Assembly: GCA_949130495.1 (NCBI GenBank)
Contig: OX422221.1
Coordinates: 476,117,159-476,181,158 of the forward strand
Reading direction: 5' to 3'
Source: Sambucus nigra
Taxonomy: Eukaryota; Streptophyta; Magnoliopsida; Dipsacales; Adoxaceae
DNA: 64,000 nt
The translations under genes were made by a program, and so were the position numbers. The notes beneath the pieces were generated by a model. It was not told where the DNA came from. It did not search any database and saw nothing but the letters and a program-made list of their open reading frames with translations. Below, piece by piece: positions 1 to 11,977 of this stretch (position 1 is the stretch's first letter; each line of letters opens with the position of its first letter).

Positions 1-427
1 CTGGGATGACACAAGGTTCTATCTGCCCGGTTAGGTAGCAGGGTCAAGGGGGCTGCACTCGCGGGGGTCTGGTGGCAGCGCCCCCACCTCCATGCACTTT
101 TTACACTGTCCATACAAATCTCTATCACCTCAATTAAAAATTATAATCAAAATCGTAACAATTTACATATGTCCTATGACTCTATTAATGATTTGACTTT
201 CTACATCAATATTACATTAATCTAGTGAAAAACATAACGATGAATAAATCATCGGGGGATCTAATCACATAGAACATATACATAAATATGTGACCATAAT
301 AGTGGGACTAGATCGCGGCAAAACATAAATTATCACAAATCTATATTCTACCTAACACCCATTAACATATATGATTGCTACAATTAGACAATATGGATGA
401 GTTCAACCTATACGCAGCATCAACAAA
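1..427 (-). other. internal leader of a truncated copia-like element
   Basis: This stretch lies just inside the primer binding site of a minus-strand LTR element whose body extends off the left edge. It has no usable reading frame. Positions 22-100 hold an unusual GC-rich patch with runs such as ggcagcgcccccacc in otherwise AT-rich DNA. The assignment rests only on the adjacent primer site and LTR-like block, so it is an inference. Confidence 0.35.
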
Positions 428-439
428 GCTCTAATACCA
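428..439 (-). other. tRNA-iMet-type primer binding site (PBS), one base changed
   Basis: On the minus strand the bases read tggtattagagc, one base away from the plant retrotransposon PBS tggtatcagagc. That sequence pairs with the 3' end of initiator methionine tRNA. It sits two bases from the start of the LTR-like block on its right, which is the expected layout for a minus-strand element. Confidence 0.5.
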
Positions 440-441
440 AT

Positions 442-1623
442 TATTGGAGCGACAATCCAAGGGCCTATTGAATATGCATGTAGATCGAACTACGAAATAA
501 ATACACATACTTGAATTCCTACAAGGCATAATTAGTATTTACCTTTCGAGATATATTTGATTTTATCTTGTGTTAGCACCTCACGATCTTCTACTATATT
601 CCTGATATGCACAACCACGAGTAGAGTGTGGGCTCTATCTCCGTGACAACCTACTCTTCTCACTTTTCCTCTCCGCTGTCTCTCTTTCTCACAAATTCGA
701 ATTTGGGTCTTTTGAGTATCAAAGAGTGACGGATGGCTTAATAAAAAAGGGTTTTAGGTGCATATATATAGGCTAGATTAGGGACCCTAAGGAGAGATAC
801 AAATGTGGTTCGTAATAGGATTGAGAAAACCTAATCCTTTTCAGATCCTAATCTCAGTCCCTTAATTATAATTAATACCACTAAATAGTTATAATTGCAA
901 CTCCACTTCTTAACTCAAAATTATATTTTGAGCTCCTCGTCATTAATTACATAATTCTCCCCACGTTAAGGTTATAGATACCTGTTAATAAAATAAATTA
1001 CTTATAATTTATTTCATTAACTTCCTTAAGTCCTTGAGCGATCCAACTTAACTTATTTATAGTATCGAATTAACATAATCCACCTGCAGGGTTTGACATA
1101 TACAAAACCTATAAGCATCTCAGGGGGTATTACCAGCCTCTATATCGAGACTTGGATTCCAAAGACTTTCACCATACATTAATCACCATTAGCCAATCTA
1201 TCAAGATTGATTTAATAATGAATCTCACCCAATAGGTCAAAGCAATAAATAACTAGTGCCTATGTCCATAAATCATATTTGGATTAAGAGCCTTACCTAA
1301 ACCTAATAATAATGAGGTTTACATTGTCTTATAAAATCACTATAAAGACAATGACCTCAAGGTGGTCCCATTTAATACACATAAAGTGTACTAGCACAGT
1401 AAGTTTAAACTATACAGTTTACCATAATTAAGATAGACTTACTAAAATATTGTGCTACAACTTACTGATGGTGTGTCCCGTTCCATCTAAGAATGTTAAC
1501 GATAAAACTTATATTCTACAAGAACTGGTGATATGATTCTCTATGTGTAAGCCGTACTTTACACACCAGAACACCTGCTAAGCAGAATAAAAGACATTGG
1601 CAATATATAAAATAATGCAAACA
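442..1623 (-). repeat. putative copia-like 5' LTR (minus strand)
   Basis: The block starts beside the PBS with tattgg, probably a decayed TGTTGG terminus, and a plausible end is the aca at 1621-1623. No second copy is present in the window, so the right boundary is a guess. There is no ORF in it. It could be a real 5' LTR of about 1.2 kb or a longer one reaching past 2 kb. Confidence 0.4.
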
Positions 1624-3000
1624 TTATTTCTATACTTGATTCTCATTAAAATAGGAAAAACTGATTTTATTTTAATAATAAATTCATAACTAAAACTATT
1701 ACATAAAGCATGGTTTTAGTCTACTTCTTTAATAATTAATTTTTTATCTCTTAATCCTTTAATTTTTACTTTTACTTCATTTAGTTAATTTCATACTCTA
1801 AGAATAAAAATTTCATGATAGACTCCTAAGGCACATCTCACTGGCTGATTGATGTACCACTAATCATCGAATAAGACACATCTTAAGTCTATAAATCCAG
1901 GCTATCACATGCCATATAATAATATATGTGCTTCTAGTATATGTAATACGTATATCCACAGTCATAAGTATATAGGTACAAATCCCTATAATAATCATAT
2001 ACATCTCTAGTATAACACATAAACTGGTACAATTACCTCTAGTACCGCAACTTATATTCACTTGCATACGGAGAAAGACAACCTCAACGTCCAACATCCA
2101 CAAACTGGTATAACCACTGATATGTACAAATAAATAGGCTGCATGCATGCTCGCATATAAAGAACTCCTATCCATGTCGCCTTCAGTGATCACTCGTGTG
2201 TACTAGCATGGTTATAGGTAGTCCAACACCTACAACCCAAAAACATCAACAAGTGATAATCATTACGCTTTACCATCAATAACATAGACTACCATACCCA
2301 AGACTATATGATGACCATAAGTCTCATATCCAATTACTACATAATGAAAACTCTCGGGTATTACCTTTCGGGACATGGGTATGCAGGCAATAGTGTCTGG
2401 GGTAAAATAACTAAGGCAAATCTCATCTCTATCACCGAGGTACCAGAGCGGTCAGAATCTTACACCCCCTATAATGGATATCCCTTCTAGTACATCACCC
2501 GTGAGCACTCACATATGGTGTGCATTGCAAATAAAACACATAAGTAATTACATTCCTTACTGATGGATTTAAGAGAACACATACTCATACCTACCCCAAC
2601 ATTTCCAGGCCACACTTAGTATCGCTATTATAAAAAGGTAAAAACACACTTTATCCTTATAATGATCCCATACGTCATCTACCTTAACTCCGAGGGTACC
2701 CAATTCTATGTATAGTCTCACCCTACATTAAGCTATAAACACGCACATTAACTATGTTCAATCTCATATAATCCTAGCCCAATCTCCCAAGGCTCTATGT
2801 CTATGTATCATCTCCTACATAACTAATATAATAACATGGAATATACCAATTACCACTCTCTAGGCATTTTAACTTGATCCTAGTCTCCTTCAAAGGATGA
2901 CCTCCCTACTAGGTTATTATAAAGGCCCTAATAGTCCAAACAAAAAATCCAAATTCTCTAAGCAACTAAAATTCCCAATTAACACCCATCAAACTCTCTG
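1624..3000. other. AT-rich DNA without recognisable features
   Basis: Only short chance ORFs occur, the longest about 109 codons, with no recognisable domain. The last five bases, ctctg, are the probable left target site copy of the gypsy element that begins at 3001. Confidence 0.3.
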
Positions 3001-6000
3001 TGACACCCAACCTACTAAAATATCGGGTGGCCAGTTCGTGATCAAAATAACACGTTGGCCTCATATGGATCATTCTTATCATCACTGTAAAAACTTTTTA
3101 ATGTTACTAACCACCTGATAATTTAATTAGACCGGTTCTGAAGTTTATCTTTCATTAATTAACAACATGAGGAAATAAATAATAATTAAACCATCCACAG
3201 AACCTTGTAACTTAATACAACACATATGAAATATAAATAAAGATGACCGAATCAACTATCGATTCAATTATAAAATACAACAATATGAAACCATAACTTG
3301 AATACACAAGGTTAAATACATAACTAAATACTAAATCTGAGGGCAACATGCCCAAATGAGTACTTAAGTAAAGATCATACTCTAGGAATAAATGAACGAA
3401 GCGCCTATAGCAAAGTCCTGCAACTTCCACATGAGCTACAACTATACATCCCTAGATAAAATCCTCAAAGTGGGCGTCCATGTGGCTGGACACCTAAAAG
3501 GTTTTGGAAAAGATTTCGACACGGATCAGATCCCATGTAAAACATTTTGAAAATATTTAGTAAGAAGTTAAATTGCAATAATTAAATATGCATGCACACG
3601 TTTCATATTTAATTTAGTGTCACACTATCTTAAGGTATAACTCACCCCCATTCTAATGTGCACACCTAACGCTTTCCAGATAACCCTCCTAGCTAAACTA
3701 CCCCACCTAACTAGCTATATCATACCTCTTTCCACCACAGTACTCTAACCCGAGTATTCTTACTTTGATTATTAAGTTATCTACTCATTAGCTTATTAAT
3801 CGGTTCAACTATATTGAAATCGTATAACATTAACACAAGTTATATAGGAAAAACTTTTTTAATCATATAACTTCCACTCTTTATATAAGAAATCCCCTTT
3901 TTATAGCATATAGCTTTCATACTAAATATATAGGAAACCCCCTTTTCAATTCATATAACTTTCACACTAGTTATGTAAGAAATTCCTTTTTAAATCATAT
4001 AAATTTCACACTAGTTATATAAGAAATACGTTCACACTTATGGATTAATAATTATCTACTCATAGTATACACGTACTAGTATACTACAACATTCACACAC
4101 ATGTTAAGTATAATAACCATCCATTCCTGAGTAAGGACTCACCGGATGTTTTTTCAAAGATGCTTTCACCCCAGGTATACTAAATCCACCCAGAGACCCT
4201 GAGACGATTAACTCACCAAATTGAAAAAAAAATAAAAATAAGCGTAGTGGAGGCGGTCATAGTTCCCCGGTTGTGAGACCGAATTACACCCAAAGCGTCT
4301 CACCCCAAAAAGAATCACAATATAAAATAATGGACACTATGACCTAGGGATTATAATCCCCCCGTGTTCTCTAGCCAGTCGATTCACCCACATCGCGCAA
4401 CCTCCTGTGATAGCACTAGAGGGGAATATATTCCTATGAATATCATTCACACCGATATTTATAAATCACACAATTATATATATACTATCACACTACTGTA
4501 TACATATATTAAATAAAGTCCAACTAACCGGTGTCTAACTCCCATAGCACTAGGCCAAATATATACCCAAGTCTATATCCCGACTTGTAATTTAATTAAT
4601 TACACATTAATTAGTTTTCATTTAAGTAGTGTCACTCAACTAAAATACCTAGACCCACTCATTCGGTCCTTATCTTCACCCTTTAAAATTTTTTACACAA
4701 AATCCCACTATTAAGTTTAACACCCTTCATTAAATTAAACATTCGATAATTTATTATATCTATCTCTGTAATAAATTAAACCAATTACCCCGTCCCTAAC
4801 TCCCATCGCACTACCCAAAAAATATCTGAGTCAAAACCCTGACTCCTACTTTAATTACTTTCACATTAATTAAATTATCAAATGGCGTCAGTCAACCAAA
4901 ATGTCTGGACTCACTCCCTAACTTGGTCCGTAGTTAGACTTTATAATTCCTTTCACCAAAATTCCATTATTTAGTGTGACACTTTTTCTAAATAATGTTA
5001 CTTGAACCCAACCCCAATGTCCCAAGTACTATTCTCCCATTGTTTTTCTTTTATACTCGTGAAACCGTCTGAAAGACCCTTAACAGGAAACAAGAGAAAA
5101 ATCTCCATTTTCTAAGAATCCCCACATTCATTCAAACAAGACCGTGGGTCGTTCGCGCGACATTGAATGTCGCTTGAACAAGATCCACGTCGTTCGAGCG
5201 ATGCCTTCTTCCTCCCTTCCCTGTTTCAGACATTGTTGTTCAACCAAATTTTCTAAACTTAAACCCAGAAATGCTAACTATTAATTCCTAGTGATATAAA
5301 CCCTTCTCCAACAAATCAAATGCTCATTTATATCATAATAATCGATTTGCAACACTGGTAATAATCTGAGTTGGGTTAATACGACTTCTCCTACACTTTT
5401 TCCTCAAGCTTAAATTTTAAACTCCCAATTAATAACCTCGATTACTAGCCCATAAATATTACTTGTATTATTACACTTTTGAATCATCATAACAAATCAA
5501 TCGAGTCTCTACTCTACATAAATTTTCCAATTCATAAACACCCGTTTCATGTTAAAACCCACCTAAAAATGAATATGATTTACACCTACCATGATATAAA
5601 TCGCAATACCTCAATTTAAATGAAAGAAAGTTTAATTACTTGCTTGGATAAATTCGTAGGGTCTGATTTCCTTTGATATAGATGAAGAATTGACGAAGAA
5701 CATGCCCATCTTCTCTTAGTTTTGCTCCCCAAAAGCTCTCACAATTTCTCCCTATTTTATCTTCTGCAAAACTAGGGTTTTCTAATTGATTTGTGTCAGC
5801 CACAATCTCCCTAATATAGGTTTTATATCACAAATCCCGAAATTAAGCTTATGGGACAAATTAAAATGACCCAAACACCCCCATATGAGCTCGGATATGC
5901 CTAAAAATGCCCTAAGACCCAATTACTACCCTCGAGTGCTCTTTTCCGACTATCTCGACCTATTAGGATTCAACCGTGCACTCAGTATCATCATCCGAGT

Positions 6001-6172
6001 TACTTTATTAAACTCTCTAATCTCGTCCTCAAATTACGACACATGTAAATTTTAAAATAACCCGAATTAATTCAATCTCAATTCACTAATTTAATTAAAT
6101 CCTCCAGATAAATTAATTCCTTTATCACCAAATTAATTAAATTCTAAATCCTTAGAAATACAGGGTATTACA
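3001..6172 (-). repeat. 3' LTR of the gypsy element (left copy)
   Basis: The copy starts tgacaccc and ends gtattaca, so in element orientation it is TGTAATACCC...GGGTGTCA, a typical plant gypsy LTR. It is 3,172 bp long and aligns along its whole length with 13318-16494. It contains a palindromic patch gtcgttcgcgcgac at 5148-5161. ORFs inside it are chance frames. Confidence 0.85.
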
Positions 6173-6182
6173 TACTTCCCCC
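6173..6182 (-). other. polypurine tract of the gypsy element
   Basis: On the minus strand the sequence reads gggggaagta directly before the LTR start TGTAATACCC. This is the expected plus-strand priming site. Just inside it the motif gaggaagaaattcc is the usual end of pol and 3' UTR in this lineage. Confidence 0.75.
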
Positions 6183-6951
6183 ATTATAAAGGAATTTCTT
6201 CCTCGAAATTAGAATGAGTCTAGTATTCCAAGCCTCGAATATTTCCCTATGCATCCCCTTAAGATCGTTACACATACTTATGACCTTTCTAATCATGGAT
6301 TATATCAAAATTAAATTAATTACCTAAGGCGCCCATACACCCTGTACCCATGCCCAACCGTATGAATTTTACATGACTCTGCTAGCCTTACATCGTAATA
6401 TAACTTCCAACTCATTGTTAGAACTACACATATGTATATTGACCAAGGTACCAAACCCATGTGCCAATGACCGAACATCTCCCCACTTCTAACGTTGTGC
6501 TAAGTTTCATGCGTGGGACGTCTTGCCAAGATAAATCCAAATAAGGAACCTCCCCGATACACTACTACCTAACATTGTCTGTTGTAGAGATTCAATAGAT
6601 CCTCAATCCATTGCATGTACCCCTAAATTACTGTCTCATGATAAAAGTATAATCCTTCACTCTCATGTTAGAAAAGACATCATAAAATACGACACCCTTT
6701 AAAATCACTAGTTTCTTAGCACGAATGAATCACGAGCTATATCTCCCCGCTCGATAATAAGCCTATCCACCCTGAATCTCATCAGTAACCGTCCCTACTC
6801 ACTGGGATAAAATATAACAATACAAACACTTTTTTATAAGTCTATTATGAAATACACGATAACATATATACACATATATATAGACTAGACCTTCCATCAG
6901 GTGATAACTAGAACAAGTAAATCATATCTCGAAACAACGAACACAAACTCT
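6183..6951 (-). other. 3' internal remnant of the gypsy element
   Basis: This is AT-rich internal sequence between the polypurine tract and the CACTA insertion. I find no pol domain in it. It resumes at 10924 after the transposon and its target duplication. Confidence 0.5.
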
Positions 6952-7400
6952 CATTACAAAAAAACTCACTTTTAGGGACGGGTAAAATCCGTCCCTAAAG
7001 GTCTTTAAGGACGGATTTAGGGACGGCAAGGCATGGTCACATTTGATAGGCATCCCAAATGTATTAGGGACGGTTTTTTCCGTCCCTAATAATCTTATGG
7101 GACGTTTTTTTTACCGTCCCATATGAACAACCAAATGTTCAATTTTTAAGGACGGGCGTTTGACCATCCTAAATAATATTATTTGGGATGGTATGAATCG
7201 TCCCTTAAAAGTTGGCGCCAAAATTACTGCAAAAAATTCTATTGTGACACTGCATTTTAGGGATGGATCTAGTCGTCCCTAAAGCCATAATAATGTTATT
7301 TGGGACGAACAGTTAGGCGTCTCCAATAATATTATTTGGGACGACGTTTGGTCGTGTTAATTGGGACAGTGTTAATTGTCCCTTAAAAAGTTGCCACCAT

Positions 7401-8806
7401 AATTACCACTAAAATTTCTATTGGACTCATTCAATATTCGTCATAATATCAACAAATGTTCAAGTTATGAAAAATAACTATCGAAAAAAAAAGATCAACG
7501 AAGCTCCGAAAATTCATTCATTCATTCATAATAAGGTTTCCAACATAACATCTCCAAAAAGTAAAACAACCAACTTAAAACATAAGCTATATGATTCAGA
7601 ATACAATCATCCCCAAAAATATCAAATAACCAATTTGAAGACATAAGAAACCCAAAAAATAACCACTTAACTTATAAATGTGCAAAATACAAGTGCTTCA
7701 AATAGATGGCTAACACATATTCCAAATGATATCCATATTGACCTAAATGATGTCCAGACCTGTGAAAAAGAAAATAAACATAATTTAGTACAATATTTAA
7801 CTATGGTAATCCGTATGTACATAATTTAAGAAAATCGAAAGAAAAGAAATCTGAACAAGAATCTACTGATGTTTGTAGAATGATCTGCTTTCATTTTTAT
7901 TCACGTCTTCCATAAGAATATGACTTTGATAAGTCTTGTACTACAAATACAAAAAATTCAATTCCTTATCCATCATAAAATCCCAAACACCAAATGTGCA
8001 TTTGAATAAATATTTGGAAAAAAAGTTGGGGCTTACTATAGAACATAAAGAACGTGGGATGATTAAGCTCAACAACCAGTATAATAAGTAAACTCCTGAC
8101 AATCACAAAAAAATAGTTAACATAAATATAATCATACTAGTATATGTTATGAACCTATTTCCATGTCAAAAGCAAATTTCACTATCATGTGTTAATGATA
8201 TATTCAAACGTTTCAATGTGGGCACAAAAGAAACATCTACAACCTTACGAGTATCAAAAGATATCTTCTTATAAACAACTCTTCAAGAACTGGACAGCCA
8301 GAAAAGAGATTTCGAGTTGTGTCTTCATTTTCATATTGAATAGTCTCTAGATGGAGAAACTTGAGACAGGGAAGCCAAACTGAAGCATGAACTTCTAGTA
8401 AAAAGCATGACTCAAGTATTAAAACTACTAGTGTTTTGCAAGTTTAAAGCATACTAGTCAACTTAATAGGGACATCTACGATGAAGCGGAGCTCCACCTT
8501 TTCAACGTTGCGCTTAATTACAGAAAAATTCGGCATCATCCTCCCTAAAAATGGGTAATAAGTCCCTGATATGAAACACTTCAGCGTAATGGAATTTACA
8601 CATTACTCTTCGTGACATTAATCCATAAAAATGGGAAATAAGTCCCCGATATCTTTTGGAATGTTAATTTATTCTAACAATAATAACGCGATAACACAAA
8701 ATAAGATACAATTAGATACAATTATTTCCCATGAACCCATGTATACATCACTTTTATCACTTCTGAATGTCATGTGAGTTTTTTGACTACCCGTAAATAG
8801 CTGCCC
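7401..8806. other. CACTA interior, left part, no feature
   Basis: AT-rich sequence between the left subterminal repeat array and the first captured exon. I see no coding similarity. The short phrase aaatgggaaataagtccc(t/c)gat occurs twice (about 8540 and 8628). Confidence 0.3.
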
Positions 8807-9140
8807 ATTTATATCCCCCCTAACCTCCTTCCATTTATCCTTTACCCTGATTCCCATCTCCTTTAGTCTAGCCCTGTTCACTTTTTAGATGGTTTGTCCC
8901 TCAAGACAATATCAAATATTGGAGGATTGCACCAGATGCTTGCCTTGCATGATTATGCATTTGCAACCACCCCAAGGGATTCTATTGTGTGTCTTCTAGA
9001 ATGTAATAGCACTAACAAGTTTGGGGCATCTTCTGAAACTCCTGGCCATCAATTGATGAAACCTGTAGATTATATGGAAATGATTGGTTCCATGAATCTG
9101 AACATATGGGCTACTTTAGTAGATGAGTTTCTTGCTTTAG
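8807..9140 (+). pseudogene. captured exon, queuine tRNA-ribosyltransferase subunit 2-like
   Basis: One frame reads through NIGGLHQMLALHDYAF (from about 8915), then RDSIVCLLEC, TNKFGASSETPG, KPVDYMEMIGSM and NIWATLVDE. I recognise this as a segment of the plant protein related to the accessory subunit QTRT2 of queuine tRNA-ribosyltransferase (TGT fold, tRNA base exchange). Upstream the frame continues leftwards through HFLDGLSLKT and, beyond an in-frame TAG at 8864-8866, through PDSHLL and PPNLLPF, which also fit the family. Similarity fades after the DE motif near 9135. It is an internal fragment of roughly 110 residues with no start, no end and at least one stop, so it cannot make the enzyme. 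The family call is from memory; a protein search is decisive. Confidence 0.65.
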
Positions 9141-9221
9141 CCGAACATAACAATAACATGTTCATGAATTGGCTCAAATTCTACTGCATTTGAAATTCAT
9201 ACACGCAACACCAACTTTTGT

Positions 9222-9433
9222 GACAATAACCCTCTGCCTATATTCCTTACGGGAACTTGTGTGAATAACCACTACACTGTTATGTTTAAGAATGGTGTGT
9301 TCGAACTTGGATCCACTATTTGCCCAATTGCAATCAAGTACAAGAAATTTTTTTTGATGCATTATGTAATAGTAGAAAACAATCCTTCACAACAAACCTG
9401 TTGCAGCTAATGACATCGTGGGATGTTGTTTGT
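9222..9433 (+). pseudogene. captured exon of a GPAT9-like acyltransferase
   Basis: The frame reads NNPLPIFLTGTCVNN, HYTVMFKNGVFELGS, TICPIAIKYKKFF and, after a 1-base shift in the T run near 9350, DALCNSRKQSF and LLQLMTSWDVVC. This matches the segment around acyltransferase motif III of the ER membrane enzyme glycerol-3-phosphate acyltransferase 9, which starts triacylglycerol and phospholipid synthesis. The conserved FPEGT motif has become FLTGT. A splice donor-like gtatgtg follows at 9434, so one exon and part of its intron seem to have been captured. About 80 bases separate it from the QTRT2-like fragment, in the same orientation. It is clearly a non-functional fragment. Confidence 0.82.
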
Positions 9434-10640
9434 GTATGTGTGTGCTCGCGTGCGCTAATGAATCTAATTCTAATTGTTTGACATGAGATCTGAGGGATTG
9501 CTTTATGTTTACACTAATAAACATTATGGCCCCTATTTTAGATTTTTTCCTAGAGCCCCACTTTGGCTTGATCCATCCCTGGTAGTTCTAGTTAAACTCC
9601 GGTAACCGTAACACACAAACATGAGATACATGAATTCTATATACATCTCTAAACAGGATTCATGAGAGATTGGACATGATTAACACGATTTCTATATGAA
9701 ATTATCTTTCTCCATCCTAACCACCATCGTCAACATCGTATATACCCATCCTTGTAGTAACCCTATTTTTATATGCTAACACACACCTATACATAGTGGA
9801 GGTGTACATGTATGTGTTAATTATTATATAATGATATTTAATCGAGTTCCCATATTTATGGAAATACTCCCTAGAATTATTTGAATGATAGGATACCTCT
9901 ATAAAAGTAGCATTTGTACGATCACAAATTATTTATATAAATAGAGCATACATGCATATTAGAATATGACCTAATCATTCATCAAACGATTTCACAAGAC
10001 TCAAATAATTATTGAACCATTCAAATAACCCTAAAAATCTAGTTGCTATAATAAATAATGAAATTAGATGGCATAGAAAAAAATTAACCTATTAGGGCAT
10101 CAAATTAGAGTTTACATATAATGTTAAGAGAATCAAGTAAATAAAATAAGGGTGGGGGTATTAGTTGTTATTAAGAGATTTAGGTTTATGACTTTCTTTT
10201 ACCATCAACTTTACAGGTTTACAAATAGCAAACCTATATTTTTAAAGAGAGTGAGGATTTACATTCATCGGGAGTGAAGCGAACTCCTCTTCAGTGATCT
10301 TGAGCAAAGCCATATCTTCATTTAAAATAAATAAAAGCTCAAACTCAATCATCACAGAAAAAATCAATTATTAGCTAATGTATATAAGATATATAACTAC
10401 AACTACATATATACATATATATATATACAAAAAGATACATATGAAGAGTGGAGTGGGCTGGGTGAGAGACAATGAAAACTCCATTAATACCGATGATGAG
10501 AAAGAGCTGGATTTACCGTCGGCAAGTAGAGAGAGAAACATTCGGCAAATTGAGAGATGAGCTTACATGCGGGTATGGAGGAAGAGGGAGAGGGGGAGAG
10601 AAAATGGGGTAATCGTGATTTTTAGGGGGAAATGAAATTT
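9434..10640. other. CACTA interior, right part
   Basis: The first part looks like intron sequence (gtatgtgtgtg, AT-rich). No second acyltransferase exon is recognisable. An AT dinucleotide-rich patch lies at about 10398-10430, and a purine-rich stretch runs into the G tract. Confidence 0.3.
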
Positions 10641-10660
10641 GGGGGGGGGGGGGGGGGGGG
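10641..10660 (+). repeat. 20-base guanine homopolymer
   Basis: An uninterrupted run of 20 G follows aatgaaattt, within the purine-rich right subterminal region of the CACTA element. It may be genuine or a sequencing or assembly artefact. Confidence 0.9.
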
Positions 10661-10923
10661 AAGGAACCGTGTAAATGAATAGGAAAAATGAAAATAACCC
10701 GTCCCTTAAAATCTTAAAGGACCCATTTTTAAAGGACTATCAAATATTCGTTCCTTGAAAAACCTTTTTATGTAGTATTTAGGATGGGTAGAGCTGAACC
10801 GTCCCCAATAATATACATATATGGGACGGATGTTTTGCCCGTTCTAAATAATTCATTTTAGGGATGGGTACTCAAACCATCCTTAATAGATCAGTCCCAA
10901 TAGAGTATTTTTTTGTAGTGTCT

Positions 10924-11970
10924 TGCCATATTATATATTATAGCTCAAACATCCCAACATAAATATCACTAATGTCTCGTACGCAACATACTTATATCAA
11001 GCTCACCTCTGCACTCTTGGTTTGGCTATATCATACAAATATTCTCGATTGCCCCAAAAATTACAATTTAAATCTTCTCGATACTTCCCCACCCATTAAC
11101 TTGTGGTACATAAGTTTTCTCGGTGCTTCCTTCATAGCATTCCCCGGCTCCACTAGCCATATATCGTAATAGCTCTCAGCTTAAAGTGTTTCCTCTACAC
11201 GTTCAATAATTTAACATTTAAAATTGATGTACTATCATCCAACTAAGTTTCACCACTCCCAATGTTTATTGAGGTCCTTGCATGTAACATCCCGTAATGA
11301 AGCCCAAAGTAGCTTTCCCCAGTGAACTATTCCCTAGTATTGTCGATCATCAAAATTCGTGGGTCCAAAGCATAAAACTAAGATATCACAAATTCTGTCT
11401 CCCAATACATAAATCAAATCATTTATACCCATGTATTTTAAGGCATCACACGATATGATGCTCTCACTATTACTAAGTTCTCAACATGTAAACAACAATG
11501 AGCTAAAAAGTCTCCGCTCAATGGTGATCGCGATACACCTTGAATCACGTCAGTAAAAGTATGTACACATCGGTTTCCAATATAACTAGACAACTGTACT
11601 CTCTGAAGTCTAATTCATAAAAATATAGCCGCGAGCTCGACCCTCCTTCAAGTGATACATCGAAAAATATAAATCATGTTCCGGAACAGTGAACATGATA
11701 GTCTTACTGTAACCGCCCACCATTGCTTAACAATTCATACCCAGGATAAAACCATACCTCGAACACCACCCTCTAAATGAGTTATCCTTATTAAATATAC
11801 CTTCTTTGTGTCCACACTTTCTCCCCTATAGGTGGAACAAAATAGATCCTCACTACTCAACAGTAAATATACACACTAAAGTAATAATAACAATACCTAT
11901 ATTAAACCCACTTCTCATGCGAATCTAGTATTAATAAATTACTGTGACTCGCTCGTGTCACAAAAAATAA
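10924..11970 (-). other. gypsy internal region right of the CACTA insertion
   Basis: Internal sequence of the element continues after the TCT target repeat. Only chance ORFs are present. No RT, RNase H or integrase motif is visible on the minus strand. Confidence 0.4.
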
Positions 11971-11977
11971 AGCCCAA

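Larger units (their letters stand above)
6952..10920 (+). mobile_element. CACTA (En/Spm-type) transposon with captured gene fragments
   Basis: The left end is cattacaaaaaaactc (one base off CACTACAAAAAAA) and the right end is tttttttgtagtg, so the terminal inverted repeat is CACTACAAAAAAA. The 3-bp direct repeat TCT (6949-6951 and 10921-10923) flanks it, the size used by CACTA elements. Subterminal arrays of gggacgg and cgtccc motifs occupy about 6975-7400 and 10690-10890, as in this superfamily. Transposase ORFs (TNPA, TNPD) are absent, so it is non-autonomous. The interior holds two host gene fragments (8807-9140 and 9222-9433). It interrupts the internal region of the gypsy element. Strand is set by the captured exons only. 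Confidence 0.9.

Noticed and set aside
8669..8881. 70-codon minus-strand ORF in the CACTA element
   Set aside because: It is antisense to the readable upstream part of the QTRT2-like exon.
6952..10920. Possibility that the QTRT2-like and GPAT9-like exons are a resident host gene
   Set aside because: They lie between exact CACTA ends with a target duplication, both are internal fragments, and the DNA outside continues the gypsy element.
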